Below are positions 44,958 through 54,353 of a stretch of 64,000 bases of DNA, one piece after another; position 1 is the stretch's first letter; each line of letters begins with the position of its first letter. A program made the position numbers and the translations under genes. The notes under the pieces were generated by a model. The model searched no databases, was not told the origin of the DNA, and saw only the letters and a list, made by a program, of their open reading frames with translations. The DNA comes from Brevibacillus sp. DP1.3A (GTDB taxonomy: Bacteria; Bacillota; Bacilli; Brevibacillales; Brevibacillaceae): positions 4,199,001 to 4,263,000 of the forward strand of contig NZ_CP085876.1 in assembly GCF_013284245.2 (NCBI RefSeq), written 5' to 3'.

Positions 44958-46649
44958 TTACAATTGAAACTTACGAATGGAATGCTGCAGCTCTTCTGCC
45001 ATTTCGGCGAGTGTACTGGAAGCGGTTGTAATCTGTTCCATAGAAGCTGTTTGTTCTTGTACAGAAGCAACTACGCTTTGCGTGTTTTCCGCTGCCATTC
45101 TTGAAACATGCGCAATTCCCTCTATAAATTCCACTACGGAAACAGTTCCGTTATTGGCTTCATTGATTTGTCCTGACATTTCTTGTGTTCTTTTCGAGAC
45201 TTCGTCTACTACCCCCAAAATTTTATAGAAGGCAACCCCAGCTTGTTCGATCATGATGACTCCTTCTTTAACTGCTACGTCCCCTTGACTCATGACGTGA
45301 ATCGCCTTTTCCGTATCTCTTTGAATATCCCCGATGATGGAAGCGATCTGCGAAGCTGCTTGCGCGGACTGTTCTGCTAATTTGCGAACTTCATCTGCTA
45401 CAACTGCGAATCCTCTTCCCTGTTCTCCCGCTCTCGCCGCTTCAATCGCTGCGTTTAGCGCCAATAAATTCGTTTGACTCGCGATTTCCGTAATAATTGA
45501 AACGATTGAACCGACTTCTTTGGATTTTTCGCCGAGCATATTGACCACTTCGGTAGAAGAGCTCACTCTTTGATTAATCTCATTCATTTGTTCGATTGAT
45601 TGGGCAACCACTTCATTGCCTTCGGTTGCTGTTTTGTTCGCTTCAATGGATGAGCTGATCGCATGATCCATGCTCATTGATACTTGCTGCATAACTTGCG
45701 AGATGCTCACGGCAATCTGTGTGGCATTCTCTGCATCATTTACTTGCTGCTCAGCACCTGCTGCAATACCTTGGATCGATTGGGATACGTTCTCTGCTGT
45801 CTGACGTGTTAATTCGGAGCTGGCTGTCAATTCCTCGGAGGAGGCGGCTACTTGTTGTGAATGGAAGGAGACTCGTTCTAATAAATCTTGCAGATTATGC
45901 TTCATTTGGGAAAAATGGCGGGCCAGATCACCGATTTCGTCGCGATTCTTGATTTGAATATCTGCTGAGGCCAAGTTCCCTGCGGCAATTTGTTCGGCTG
46001 CATTCGTGATCAGTAAAACGGGATGAGAAATGGCACGTCCAATCATGAAGGAGATACCTGCTCCTGTGAGAAGAGCAAGTAAGCTAAGCAAGACAACCAG
46101 GAGCTTCGTAGATTGAATACCGCTATCCAGCTCGGCAATATCTTGTTCCAATAGCTTCTGTTCGAGAGCAACAAATTCTTGGGCTTTTTGAATGAACAAT
46201 TCGCCGACTGGCGTACATTCATCTCTGACCAAGCGCGTGTACTCTTCTACCTTGTTTTGTTGTTTTAAGACTACAACCCGATCAATAATTTCCTCGTGTT
46301 GGGCATGTAGCTCGTTCATCTCTGTTACGAGTTTTTGCCCTTCAGAAGTCATGCCCAAATTGAACATTTCTGCTGTAAGCTCTTTATAACGGTCATTTGC
46401 TTTTGAATACCCCGTCAGGTAGCTATCATCGCCTACAATGACATATCCGCGTGCATACTTTTGTCGTTCACTGACACTTGCAATAATGTCCTTGGACAAC
46501 ATCTCCTTGTTAACTCGGTCTTCAATCATCCTCCCATAACGGGAATCGATGGAAGAAATCTGAGAAAAACCAATCCCTGCTACTGCCACTAAAAGTAATA
46601 ACACTGCCAAAAATCCTAAAAATAGCTTTTTCCTTACCGTCAACTTCAT
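44958..46649 (-). CDS. methyl-accepting chemotaxis protein
   Basis: 563 residues from the ATG at 46649, whose GGAGG lies 11 bases upstream. Two transmembrane helices (about 9-28 and 185-207) bracket an extracellular helical sensor of about 155 residues; a HAMP domain (about 208-262) and signalling domain (about 300-563) follow. The highly conserved hairpin tip is [41 protein letters not shown]. The ligand is unknown. The downstream c-di-GMP gene is probably linked to the same response. Confidence 0.92.
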   Translation of the reverse strand: MKLTVRKKLFLGFLAVLLLLVAVAGIGFSQISSIDSRYGRMIEDRVNKEMLSKDIIASVSERQKYARGYVIVGDDSYLTGYSKANDRYKELTAEMFNLGMTSEGQKLVTEMNELHAQHEEIIDRVVVLKQQNKVEEYTRLVRDECTPVGELFIQKAQEFVALEQKLLEQDIAELDSGIQSTKLLVVLLSLLALLTGAGISFMIGRAISHPVLLITNAAEQIAAGNLASADIQIKNRDEIGDLARHFSQMKHNLQDLLERVSFHSQQVAASSEELTASSELTRQTAENVSQSIQGIAAGAEQQVNDAENATQIAVSISQVMQQVSMSMDHAISSSIEANKTATEGNEVVAQSIEQMNEINQRVSSSTEVVNMLGEKSKEVGSIVSIITEIASQTNLLALNAAIEAARAGEQGRGFAVVADEVRKLAEQSAQAASQIASIIGDIQRDTEKAIHVMSQGDVAVKEGVIMIEQAGVAFYKILGVVDEVSKRTQEMSGQINEANNGTVSVVEFIEGIAHVSRMAAENTQSVVASVQEQTASMEQITTASSTLAEMAEELQHSIRKFQL

Positions 46650-46814
46650 AATAGTTGTTTCCTCCATCGTAATTCTACGAATTATTCCTTCATTCTGTGA
46701 ACTATGTAAGTTATTTTATAATCCCTTCCTCTTATGTAACGGCATTTTCTATAGGTCTTTTGACCTTTTTATCATACAACATCGTTCTGTAACATTTTTG
46801 GAATTCTTTTCGAC

Positions 46815-46857
46815 AATGAAAAAGCCCCGACTGCCAAGGCGGACGAGGCTTACCTAT
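46815..46857 (-). terminator. terminator after the nuclease gene
   Basis: AAGCCTCGTCCGCC and the CAGTCGGGGCTTTTT arm on the minus strand. Confidence 0.7.
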
Positions 46858-46888
46858 CCATTTATGCTGCTACTTTTCCTTACATATC

Positions 46889-47599
46889 TTATCGTTTTGG
46901 CGCCCGAAAGCCTGCTTGCTGCGCTTCTTCCTCCGTCGCAAACCACATCTCCGCGTTTGTTTGCTCGTAGCTAGAGGAGCCTGGAACGTGGTAGATTTTC
47001 TCGCCTTTGCTGTTAATATTGCCCTTGATGGTCTTGCCTTCTGGTGGCGCGGTCTCTGCGGCTGTATTGTTATTGGACTGTTTTTTGGGCTTGGCTTTTT
47101 CCTTAGGAGCCTCTGTCTGCTGCCCTTCTAAAGCCCACAGTCCGCGATTCTGCTCCCGCGCCTCCCGCTCTGCTGCCAGGAACAGCTCTGCTTGGGCTAC
47201 ATTCGGTGGGATTGTCATGATCCGGGCGTAGCCGTCACGAACGAGCTTTTCATTGACGAAGGTGCCGTCTTCCAAATATACGTAAGCAAGCAAACGCTTG
47301 TATTTGTCATAGGGCTCTACATCGAACTTCAGCTTGACCTTTTTGCCAGTTAAAAGCTCCTTGGAGTAATTGCTCGCTTCTTTCCCATACGGTTCGACTG
47401 GATGGTTGGGTTTCACTGTCTCTGGGGTATCTACGCCAATCATACGGACTTTTTCTCCGCTGTCCAGCTCGAATGTATCGCCATCAACCACTCGTTTGAT
47501 CACAGCATCTATCTCACCGTTAGCTTCTGGCTGGCCGGACGATCCACATGCCGATAGCAAAAGAACCAGTGCGAACAGATATATGGTTAATCGTTTCAT
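46889..47599 (-). CDS. thermonuclease-family lipoprotein
   Basis: 236 residues. The lipobox LLSAC gives a lipid-modified cysteine near residue 18. The Staphylococcal-nuclease-like domain (about 30-160) has [35 protein letters not shown] and the catalytic Arg/Glu set of the family. A linker rich in Pro and Lys leads to a C-terminal [22 protein letters not shown] domain (about 190-236) seen on extracellular nucleases and transport proteins. It should cut DNA or RNA at the cell surface, for nutrition or uptake. Confidence 0.88.
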   Translation of the reverse strand: MKRLTIYLFALVLLLSACGSSGQPEANGEIDAVIKRVVDGDTFELDSGEKVRMIGVDTPETVKPNHPVEPYGKEASNYSKELLTGKKVKLKFDVEPYDKYKRLLAYVYLEDGTFVNEKLVRDGYARIMTIPPNVAQAELFLAAEREAREQNRGLWALEGQQTEAPKEKAKPKKQSNNNTAAETAPPEGKTIKGNINSKGEKIYHVPGSSSYEQTNAEMWFATEEEAQQAGFRAPKR

Positions 47600-47720
47600 A
47601 GACTTCGTTCTCCTCTTCTACGTTGCATTGTTTTCCAGCGTAGTGGATTTGCCAGCGCAGGTCAATAGGAGAGAAAAAAGTACAAATGTTCAAGATAGAA
47701 GTCCTTTTTTCCTAACGAAA

Positions 47721-47750
47721 AAAACGACCTTCACGCAAGGTCGTTTTGTC
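47721..47750 (-). terminator. terminator of the 34-residue membrane protein gene
   Basis: ACGACCTTGCGTGAAGGTCG with a long T run on the minus strand. Confidence 0.8.
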
Positions 47751-47764
47751 TATACGTCCAGATT

Positions 47765-47869
47765 TTAGTCACGATCAGCGCTAAACAAGAACAACAGGAC
47801 GACCACGACAATAATAATCCATATAAATTCCTCGTTTTCGCGATCAAAAAAACCGTCGAACAGACCCAT
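47765..47869 (-). CDS. 34-residue single-pass membrane protein
   Basis: Starts ATG at 47869, well placed after AAGGAGG. The product has an acidic-basic head (MGLFDGFFDRENEEF) and one transmembrane helix (WIIIVVVVLLFLF), ending SADRD. Its own strong terminator follows. It is shorter than the family-scanning threshold and recalls small spore or membrane peptides of Bacilli (YjcZ type), but I cannot place it. Confidence 0.65.
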   Translation of the reverse strand: MGLFDGFFDRENEEFIWIIIVVVVLLFLFSADRD

Positions 47870-47959
47870 GGTGGAGTCCTCCTTTCCTTCTCGCTACAGC
47901 CTATGCAAAAGGCTAGACGCGTGCCAGTAGTTGGAAGAGCCCAAAAGTGAAATGCGTGT

Positions 47960-49000
47960 TCAAATCTTACAAGTAGACAAGATCAAATGCGTAAAGGTAC
48001 CTAGCTGTCTTACTTCATTCGTAAAACCAAGATTGGCAAGCTCCTTTAGCAATCGAGAGCGATCGGCATAACAGCGGTCCTGAATATCTGCTATCATTCT
48101 CGTATGACCTGCCTCCGCTAGGGCATCAAGATGAGCTTGTCTATGCGTCTGATCCACAAACATCAAATCGGCAATGACCAACCGCCCCCCTGGTTTTAAC
48201 ACACGACGACATTCCGCCAAGGCGAGCTGCTTCTGATCATCCGTCAAATGGTGCAAGGCGTAACTCGTAGCCACAAAGTCAAATCGGTTTTCTAAAAACG
48301 GAAACGCGAAAAAGGTTCCCAGCTTCGTCTCGACCTCCGGGTGTTTCGCTCTGCATTGCTTCAGCATTTGCGGAGATTGGTCGAACCCGCTCATCCTAGC
48401 TCCTTTGTTCACGAGACGCCCTGCGAGGTTTCCTGTACCCGTTCCAGCATCCAGACCACACTCCCCCGGTTTGACCGCAACTGTCGCAACGACCTCATCT
48501 AGTACGTTTTCGTATGATTCATGACCATTCCCGCCATGTGCCCATTCGTCGTAGCGGTCCGCCCATTCATTAAAATCCCATCGATCCACCCAGTTATCTC
48601 GTGTCTGCTTCAATCGCTTGTTCGCTTCTGCCAGTGTAAACAGCTCTCCTGGATCAATCGATTCTCTACCCTTTATCCGCTCAATCATCGCTTCTGTCGT
48701 TTGGATGACCTTGCTCATTTCTACCCACCTTGTATACATAAACGAGCGCTGCAGCTCTAAATAATGGAGAAGACTTCCTTCCTGATCTTTCATTTGAATC
48801 AGGAGCTCCCGAATGTCTTCTACCGCCATCCCGACCTCGCGGAGTGTAATGATGGTTTGCAGCCTCCAGACATCTTCCTCTGTGAACTGGCGATACCCGG
48901 ACGCATCTGCTTTCGATGGCTTGATTAACCCTTTTTCTTCATAATATCGAATCGCACGCGGGGTTATTTGCAAGCGATGGGCCATGTCTTTGATTTGCAT
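47960..49000 (-). CDS. MerR-type regulator fused to a class I SAM-dependent methyltransferase
   Basis: 346 residues from ATG 49000; the open frame continues upstream through the CBS gene but that is shadow. Residues 1-75 are a MerR winged helix (RLQITPRAIRYYEEKGLIKPS, DVWRLQTIITLREVGM), 76-125 the dimerisation helix, and about 135-346 a methyltransferase with GLDAGTGTGNLAGRL near 175, FDQSPQMLKQ and VATSYALHHLTDDQKQLALAE, similar to YrrT-like enzymes. So the usual MerR ligand domain is replaced by an enzyme. Substrate unknown. Confidence 0.85.
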   Translation of the reverse strand: MQIKDMAHRLQITPRAIRYYEEKGLIKPSKADASGYRQFTEEDVWRLQTIITLREVGMAVEDIRELLIQMKDQEGSLLHYLELQRSFMYTRWVEMSKVIQTTEAMIERIKGRESIDPGELFTLAEANKRLKQTRDNWVDRWDFNEWADRYDEWAHGGNGHESYENVLDEVVATVAVKPGECGLDAGTGTGNLAGRLVNKGARMSGFDQSPQMLKQCRAKHPEVETKLGTFFAFPFLENRFDFVATSYALHHLTDDQKQLALAECRRVLKPGGRLVIADLMFVDQTHRQAHLDALAEAGHTRMIADIQDRCYADRSRLLKELANLGFTNEVRQLGTFTHLILSTCKI

Positions 49001-49068
49001 GGAACTCTCTCCCTGTATCATTCTTTCCTTATCATAAACCTTGACGCAGCGTGAATGTACAGAACGAA

Positions 49069-49106
49069 AGAAAAAAAGCTGCCGGATTCTTTCCGACAGC
49101 TCGTTT
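49069..49106 (-). terminator. terminator after the CBS-domain gene
   Basis: GAGCTGTCGG and CCGGCAGCTTTTTTT arms on the minus strand. Confidence 0.75.
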
Positions 49107-49121
49107 CTATCTTCTATCTTA

Positions 49122-49562
49122 TTAATGTCTCGCCGGCTCAGAAATTTGCTGGAGAGCGTCACTCGCCTCATCTTGGTGAAACTGACGAACAGCCATATCT
49201 GCCAACGCCACAATTCCGACCAGCTTGCCAGATTCGACAACAGGCAGACGACGAATTTGATGCTGGGCCATGATCCTAGCCGCTTCATCGACAGTCGTTC
49301 CAGGTTGCCCAAGAATAATGTCTCGTGTCATGACGACCTCTGTGGCGGTCGAGCCTTCATGCTTTTCAGCCAAGCCACGAATGACGATATCACGATCCGT
49401 AATGATCCCGATCACATCATCTTTTTCATCCACAACCGGAATGACCCCTACATTCCAATCGCGCATTTTGCAAGCCACTTCATACACATTATCCTTAAGC
49501 GTCACAGTAGCGACATCTTTTGTCATAATTTCGCGCAATGTGCGATTTTCCAGCTTCGCCAT
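49122..49562 (-). CDS. CBS-domain pair protein
   Basis: 146 residues starting MAKLENRTLREIMTKDVATV at 49562, with GGAGG 9 bases upstream. Two CBS domains (about 8-65, 73-130) carry the typical GIITDRDIVIRGLA and RRLPVVESGKLVGIVALADMAVR elements. It binds adenyl nucleotides in related proteins; the target is unknown. A single-gene unit. Confidence 0.85.
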   Translation of the reverse strand: MAKLENRTLREIMTKDVATVTLKDNVYEVACKMRDWNVGVIPVVDEKDDVIGIITDRDIVIRGLAEKHEGSTATEVVMTRDIILGQPGTTVDEAARIMAQHQIRRLPVVESGKLVGIVALADMAVRQFHQDEASDALQQISEPARH

Positions 49563-49714
49563 TTGTATTCTCCTCCTTTTGCTAATCAACGATTGTAGTT
49601 TGTCCTCTCAGCTATCGTTTCATGCGCAAGAAAGAGTATGATATATTGCGCTTCTTCCAAAAACAGACTATGATTAATAAGTGAATATCTCACCCATTTT
49701 TAGGAGGAAAAAGA

Positions 49715-50059
49715 ATGGTCATTAAGGACACGGGGATTGGCACGAAAGAAGTCTTTTTCGCCGATCTGGAACATTACATGAGCGAACTCGGCTTTGATCG
49801 CGGCGCCTGGGATTACAAGCATGCTACATACGATTATAAAATCCAAGATAAAGGCACTGTCTTCTACCTGCGCATCGAAGCGAACGTGACAGAAGGCAAA
49901 CTTGAGGATACGCACGCCGTCCTGAAGCTCGAAGATCCTTATATGGGCAAACATCTTTTCCCACACGGTCTGGATTACGATTACCCAATGCCAGACTCCG
50001 TTGTAAAAACAGCGAAATTAAAGCTGCAAATGCTGGGCGAAAAGCTGTCCTCACACTAA
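49715..50059 (+). CDS. yugN: YugN family protein
   Basis: 114 residues; starts MVIKDTGIGTKEVFFADLEHYM after AGGAGG. The family pattern with DRGAWDYKHATYDYKI, YMGKHLFPHGLDYDYPMPD is clear. Function unknown, thought to be cytoplasmic. It sits upstream of a SEDS gene on the same strand, with a hairpin between them. Confidence 0.85.
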   Translation: MVIKDTGIGTKEVFFADLEHYMSELGFDRGAWDYKHATYDYKIQDKGTVFYLRIEANVTEGKLEDTHAVLKLEDPYMGKHLFPHGLDYDYPMPDSVVKTAKLKLQMLGEKLSSH

Positions 50060-50079
50060 AAAATGAATTGGCACGGTGT

Positions 50080-50102
50080 ACAGAGAGGAATCCCCTCTCT
50101 GT
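50080..50102 (+). terminator. hairpin between yugN and the SEDS gene
   Basis: ACAGAGAGG AATCC CCTCTCTGT, a perfect stem followed by only three T. A weak terminator or attenuation hairpin. Confidence 0.5.
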
Positions 50103-50125
50103 TTCACGTAGAGGGGGGTATTTTT

Positions 50126-51295
50126 ATGAAGACGAGGGGCGTACCTGACTTCTTGCTCCTGTTTTTGACCGCCCTACTTGTTGGGTTTGGGATAACCATG
50201 GTGCTCAGCTCCAGCTCCATTTTCGCGTTGACCAGTTTTACAAGCGGCGGCTGTGATTATTGTGGCGGAGATGAGCTTTATTTCGTGAAGCGTCAATCGG
50301 TTTTCTTGCTGCTTGGTGTCGTTGGGATGCTGGTGGCCATGAACATTCCCTTCTCCTTTTATAAGAGAAATTTCTTATTGATTGCGCTCGTCAGCTTCTT
50401 TTCTTTGCTCCTGGTTCTTGTTCCAGGGATTGGTAAGCAAGTTAACGGAGCACGATCGTGGTTTGAAATCGGTTCTGCAACCATACAGCCTGCGGAGTTT
50501 GCCAAGCTTGGTCTTATTCTGTACTTGGCAGCGATCATCTCCAAAAAAGGCAACGGGATACAAAAGTTGAAATCTGGTTTGATGCCGCCACTAATGGTAA
50601 CTGGGCTGTTTTTTATGCTGATTGTAGTCCAACCCGACCTCGGTTCTGCCGCCATCTTGCTCGGATGCGCTTTGATTGTCATGATCTGTGGTGGGGCCAA
50701 AATCCGTCATCTAGTCGGTCTCGGTGCACCAACTGTGACTGTTGCACTATTGGTATACATCACAGCAAAGCCCCATGCCTTGAATCGGATCTACTCCTAT
50801 CTCGATCCGTGGAGTGATATGGATGGCACTGGCTACAACATCATTCAATCCTGGATTGCAATTGCACATGGCGGTCTGACTGGGACAGGCTTTGGAAAAA
50901 GCATTCAAAAATATTTGTATCTGCCCGAGAGGCATACCGATTTTATTTTCTCAATCATGACTGAAGAGCTTGGTTTTATCGGTGCCTCTGTGTTCCTCTT
51001 GATCTTCTTGCTTTTCCTGCTGCGCGGTATCCATATTTGTCTGCGCGTAAAGGATACCTTTGCCAGTTTGGCAGGAATCGGTGTTGTCAGCATGTTCGCC
51101 ATTCAGGCGATCCTAAACATTGGCGGAGTAACGGGTTTGATTCCATTGACAGGTGTACCTTTGCCGTTTATCAGTTATGGTGGTTCCTCTTTACTCGTAT
51201 GTCTGCTCGCCACTGGCTTTTTGCTCAGTATTTCGCGGGAAGTCAGTCGCCAAAAGGTAGAAGAGCAATTACAAAAACAACCCTATGCCATGTAA
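50126..51295 (+). CDS. SEDS-family peptidoglycan glycosyltransferase (FtsW/RodA/SpoVE)
   Basis: 389 residues from ATG 50126 (GAGGGGGG upstream), with ten helices. SEDS signatures are present: VNGARSWFEIGSATIQPAEFAKLGLILYLA (about 125-154), a PDLG motif, the HTDFIFSIMTEELGFIGA segment, and PLPFISYGGSSL at the end. An unusual CDYC pair (C43, C46) lies in the first external loop. Which SEDS role it plays (division, elongation or spore cortex) cannot be told from this window, and no cognate class B PBP is next to it. Confidence 0.88.
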   Translation: MKTRGVPDFLLLFLTALLVGFGITMVLSSSSIFALTSFTSGGCDYCGGDELYFVKRQSVFLLLGVVGMLVAMNIPFSFYKRNFLLIALVSFFSLLLVLVPGIGKQVNGARSWFEIGSATIQPAEFAKLGLILYLAAIISKKGNGIQKLKSGLMPPLMVTGLFFMLIVVQPDLGSAAILLGCALIVMICGGAKIRHLVGLGAPTVTVALLVYITAKPHALNRIYSYLDPWSDMDGTGYNIIQSWIAIAHGGLTGTGFGKSIQKYLYLPERHTDFIFSIMTEELGFIGASVFLLIFLLFLLRGIHICLRVKDTFASLAGIGVVSMFAIQAILNIGGVTGLIPLTGVPLPFISYGGSSLLVCLLATGFLLSISREVSRQKVEEQLQKQPYAM

Positions 51296-51305
51296 GAAAC
51301 AAACA

Positions 51306-51340
51306 AAAGGGATACCGGATGCGTCCAGTATCCCTTTTTT
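51306..51340. terminator. bidirectional terminator between the SEDS gene and the Asp23 gene
   Basis: AAGGGATACCGGA and TCCAGTATCCCTT with T runs at both ends. Confidence 0.8.
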
Positions 51341-51341
51341 C

Positions 51342-51683
51342 TTACTCATTTCGAAGGAGCTCGATTGTTTCCACCCGTACATTCACGGCTTCCACATAAA
51401 GACCAGTCAATGTTTCCACTGCTTCCTTTACTTTTTCCTGTAGGACGTGACAGACGTGATGGATCTGCGCCCCATAACGGACGGACACACGCATGTCAAT
51501 GGTGACTCTGTCGTCTATTACGGATACGGTAATGCCTTTCGCGCCGCCATTCAGCTTTTTCGCCAAATCTTGATAGATTCCGCCTGAACGAACTGTGACT
51601 TCCAACACATCTTCTACAGCAACACCAGCAATAATCGCGATCACCTGATCTGCTACTCTGATTTCGCCAAGCCTGTCAGCCAT
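51342..51683 (-). CDS. Asp23/Gls24 family envelope-stress-related protein
   Basis: 113 residues from ATG 51683, 8 bases after GGAGG. The Asp23 domain is visible: GEIRVADQVIAIIAGVAVEDVLEV near 6-30 and KGITVSVIDDRVTIDMRVSVRYG near 52-74. Related proteins are membrane-associated or bind fatty-acid or cell-wall partners. Function here is unknown. Confidence 0.85.
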   Translation of the reverse strand: MADRLGEIRVADQVIAIIAGVAVEDVLEVTVRSGGIYQDLAKKLNGGAKGITVSVIDDRVTIDMRVSVRYGAQIHHVCHVLQEKVKEAVETLTGLYVEAVNVRVETIELLRNE

Positions 51684-51757
51684 CAGGACGTCCTCCTCTT
51701 CGCCCGTTTCGTACTTCACCCACTGGTTTCATTTGCCTTTTTTTCATTATAAACAAA

Positions 51758-53386
51758 TCATGCTTGGGCTTGGAAGGAAATTTGTTTTTTTCTCTCCGTT
51801 AGTGTCGGAGACGTGCAATGAATGTCGACGAGTGTCAACTGATCTGCAGCAAACGCCTCCCGCAATACCGGCTCTAGAGCATGTACCTCTTTGACGACCT
51901 TACCACTGATTCCGCAAGCATTCGCCAATTGTTGAAAATCTGGATTATGCAATTTTACTCCAAAAGGGATCAAGCCCGCCTGACTCATTTTGACCTCTTC
52001 CAATCCTAATGTCCCATTGTTCACCACGAGAATCACAATCGGAAGTTGGAGCTCTGCCACTGTCATAAGTTCTGCCAGACTCATTTGCAATCCCCCATCT
52101 CCAGCTACGCAGACGACCTGCTTCTCCGGATAGGTTAGCTTTGCAGCCACAGCCGCAGGCAACCCAAATCCCATCGTTCGCCACTTCCCGGAAAAGAGTG
52201 GGGTCTGTTTTTTCCCACGGAACGCCCGATTAAACCAGATCGTGTGCTCACCCGTATCTAGGACGATAATCGCATCTTCATTGACCACGCCCCCAAGCGT
52301 ATTCATCAAGGTTTGTGGTTTTACTTGTTCACTCGCTTGTTGAATGACCGCTTGCTCTGTCTCCTCGCCAAACTCTTCATGCCACCGCTTGATCTGTTCC
52401 TGCCACGCATCGTCCATCCTGCGTGATTGCAAGCGTCTCATCCAGATAGGCAGGACATCGTCCAATTCAGCAGTGACAGACTGGAGGTAGGGATGTGCAT
52501 GTATCGATCCTGGCTGATGATCTACTTGAATGACGGACAGTTTCTTTGGTAAAAAAGCGCGCGGGAACCAGCTCGCTCCCAAAATCAGCAACAAATCGGC
52601 TTCCGCTAAGGCATGTAAAGCTGTTTCGCTGCCCCCCTCTCCCCATCCGCCGATCACAAGTGGATGAGATTCATCTACCGCCCCTTTTGCTCCGAGTGAC
52701 AGCAACACGCCTGCCCCTAGCTGTTCCGCTAGCTTTACACACGAATCCGCCGACTTGCGGGCACCGATACCAAGCAGTATGAGAGGCTTTTGCGCCTTCA
52801 CAACCTGCTCGCAAGCGAGCTCGATCTCCATCCGATCAGGATAAATGGCATGTGGAATACGTGGAAGTGCTGGAAAAACAGCATCTGAAGTCGTTTGCGT
52901 AAAGACGTCTTTGCAAATGGAGAGATGGCTCACGCCTTTTTGCTGCATAGACGTTACAAATGCTTTGTGCAAAACACTTTGGATTGCATCTGGATGCGTA
53001 ATCGTCGTCGAATAAAAACTGATGGGACGTATCATGTCTTCTTGTGAGATAAACTGTTTGTACGCGCCACCCAGCTTGTATGTCTCCACTTGACCCGTAA
53101 TCGCAATGACAGGTGCGCGATCTGTATGCGCATCTGCAAGTCCATTCAGCAGATTGACGAAACCCGGCCCCATCGTCGCGGTACAAACAGCCGGATTTCC
53201 CGTCAGTTTTGCTTCCGCACTTGCCATCATGGCCGCAGCAGATTCATGCTTGCAAGCAATATATTGAATGTCGGATTGCTTCGCGATCTGATCCAGCCAC
53301 GCAAAGATTCCGTCACCTGCCACCCCGTATATTCGTTTTACTCCCCATCTGATCAATTGTTCCGTCAAATATTGCGCGACCTGCAT
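51758..53386 (-). CDS. thiamine-diphosphate enzyme, pyruvate-oxidase/acetolactate-synthase-like
   Basis: 542 residues from ATG 53386, 9 bases after AAGGGG. The three-domain layout is present: Pyr domain with the catalytic glutamate in KHESAAAMMASAEAK (near 52), a central domain, and the PP domain with the GDGG cofactor motif (VVCVAGDGGLQMSLAELMTV) and NNGTLGLEEVKMSQ. It resembles YdaP-type pyruvate oxidases. Neighbours give no operon context, so the substrate is inferred from family only. Confidence 0.8.
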   Translation of the reverse strand: MQVAQYLTEQLIRWGVKRIYGVAGDGIFAWLDQIAKQSDIQYIACKHESAAAMMASAEAKLTGNPAVCTATMGPGFVNLLNGLADAHTDRAPVIAITGQVETYKLGGAYKQFISQEDMIRPISFYSTTITHPDAIQSVLHKAFVTSMQQKGVSHLSICKDVFTQTTSDAVFPALPRIPHAIYPDRMEIELACEQVVKAQKPLILLGIGARKSADSCVKLAEQLGAGVLLSLGAKGAVDESHPLVIGGWGEGGSETALHALAEADLLLILGASWFPRAFLPKKLSVIQVDHQPGSIHAHPYLQSVTAELDDVLPIWMRRLQSRRMDDAWQEQIKRWHEEFGEETEQAVIQQASEQVKPQTLMNTLGGVVNEDAIIVLDTGEHTIWFNRAFRGKKQTPLFSGKWRTMGFGLPAAVAAKLTYPEKQVVCVAGDGGLQMSLAELMTVAELQLPIVILVVNNGTLGLEEVKMSQAGLIPFGVKLHNPDFQQLANACGISGKVVKEVHALEPVLREAFAADQLTLVDIHCTSPTLTERKKQISFQAQA

Positions 53387-53534
53387 CAAATCTTCCCCTT
53401 CCAGTACAAAGTGCAAATACATTACTCGTAGTCTACGCATTCTCCAATATTTTACTAAGGCCAAAATGACGGAAGTTGGAGAACCTAACAATATTCAACT
53501 GATATTCAAATCCATACCCGAAGGAGGGTAAGAA

Positions 53535-54293
53535 ATGAAACAGCCTGTCAAATGGCTGCTAGCTGTGGTAGTATTCGCACTTCTGGTTACGACTGCGGTT
53601 ATGGTATCTCCGTTGCGCTCAGATGCATTCAGTAAGCAGATCGTCAAAGTAGGGGCAGAAGGCTCAGACGTGCGTGAGATGCAGTATCGCTTGAAGCACC
53701 TTGGTTTTTATACGGGAAAAGTAGACGGCGTATTCGGGTGGCGTTCTTATTGGGCGTTGCGTAACTTTCAGTATGAGTTTGGCTTAACCATAGACGGTGT
53801 CCTCGGAGCGCAGACGAAAGTAAAGCTATATAACACAACGAAAAATTATAAGCCCACTGCTTCTGATCTCGGGGCGCCACAAACCGCAACCCCTGCACCA
53901 TCGAAGCCTTCTAAGCCTACGTATCACGCAGCCGGAATATCGGAGAATGACCTGCGTTTGATGGCGAATGCTGTTTACGGAGAATCGCGTGGAGAGCCTT
54001 ACATCGGCCAAGTGGCAGTGGCGGCTGTCATTCTAAACCGGGCGAAGAACGCGGCCTTTCCCAATACACCCGCGGGCGTTATCTTCGAACCGCGTGCCTT
54101 TACAGCCGTGGCGGATGGTCAAATTTGGCTAGCACCGAACGAGCAGGCAAAAAAAGCAGTGAATGACGCGCTCAAAGGTTGGGACCCATCAGACGGAGCC
54201 ATTTATTATTTCAACCCGGATACAGCTACATCCGGTTGGATTTGGAGCCGCCCTCAAATCAAAAAGATCGGCAGACACATTTTTTGCCGCTAG
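53535..54293 (+). CDS. sleB: spore cortex-lytic enzyme SleB
   Basis: 252 residues: signal peptide (1-32), a peptidoglycan-binding domain (about 37-98, VKVGAEGSDVREMQYRLKHLGFYTGKVDGVFGWRSYWALRNFQ), a Pro/Lys linker, then the SleB/CwlJ catalytic domain (about 135-252, ISENDLRLMANAVYGESRGEPYIGQVAVAAVILNR). It degrades the cortex on germination. GGAGGG precedes the ATG. The partner gene ypeB is not adjacent, unlike in Bacillus. Confidence 0.93.
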   Translation: MKQPVKWLLAVVVFALLVTTAVMVSPLRSDAFSKQIVKVGAEGSDVREMQYRLKHLGFYTGKVDGVFGWRSYWALRNFQYEFGLTIDGVLGAQTKVKLYNTTKNYKPTASDLGAPQTATPAPSKPSKPTYHAAGISENDLRLMANAVYGESRGEPYIGQVAVAAVILNRAKNAAFPNTPAGVIFEPRAFTAVADGQIWLAPNEQAKKAVNDALKGWDPSDGAIYYFNPDTATSGWIWSRPQIKKIGRHIFCR

Positions 54294-54301
54294 CATTCCA
54301 T

Positions 54302-54347
54302 AAAAAACAGGCACGACAGTCGTAAGCTGCGTGCCTGTTTTCCTTTT
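54302..54347. terminator. bidirectional terminator after sleB
   Basis: AAAACAGGCACG and CGTGCCTGTTTT arms between convergent genes. Confidence 0.8.
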
Positions 54348-54353
54348 CGAGTC

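Noticed and set aside
49001-49312. 104-residue upstream extension of the MerR-methyltransferase frame
   Set aside because: It runs antisense-frame through the CBS gene and its terminator; MerR proteins begin at the helix-turn-helix, as the 49000 start does.
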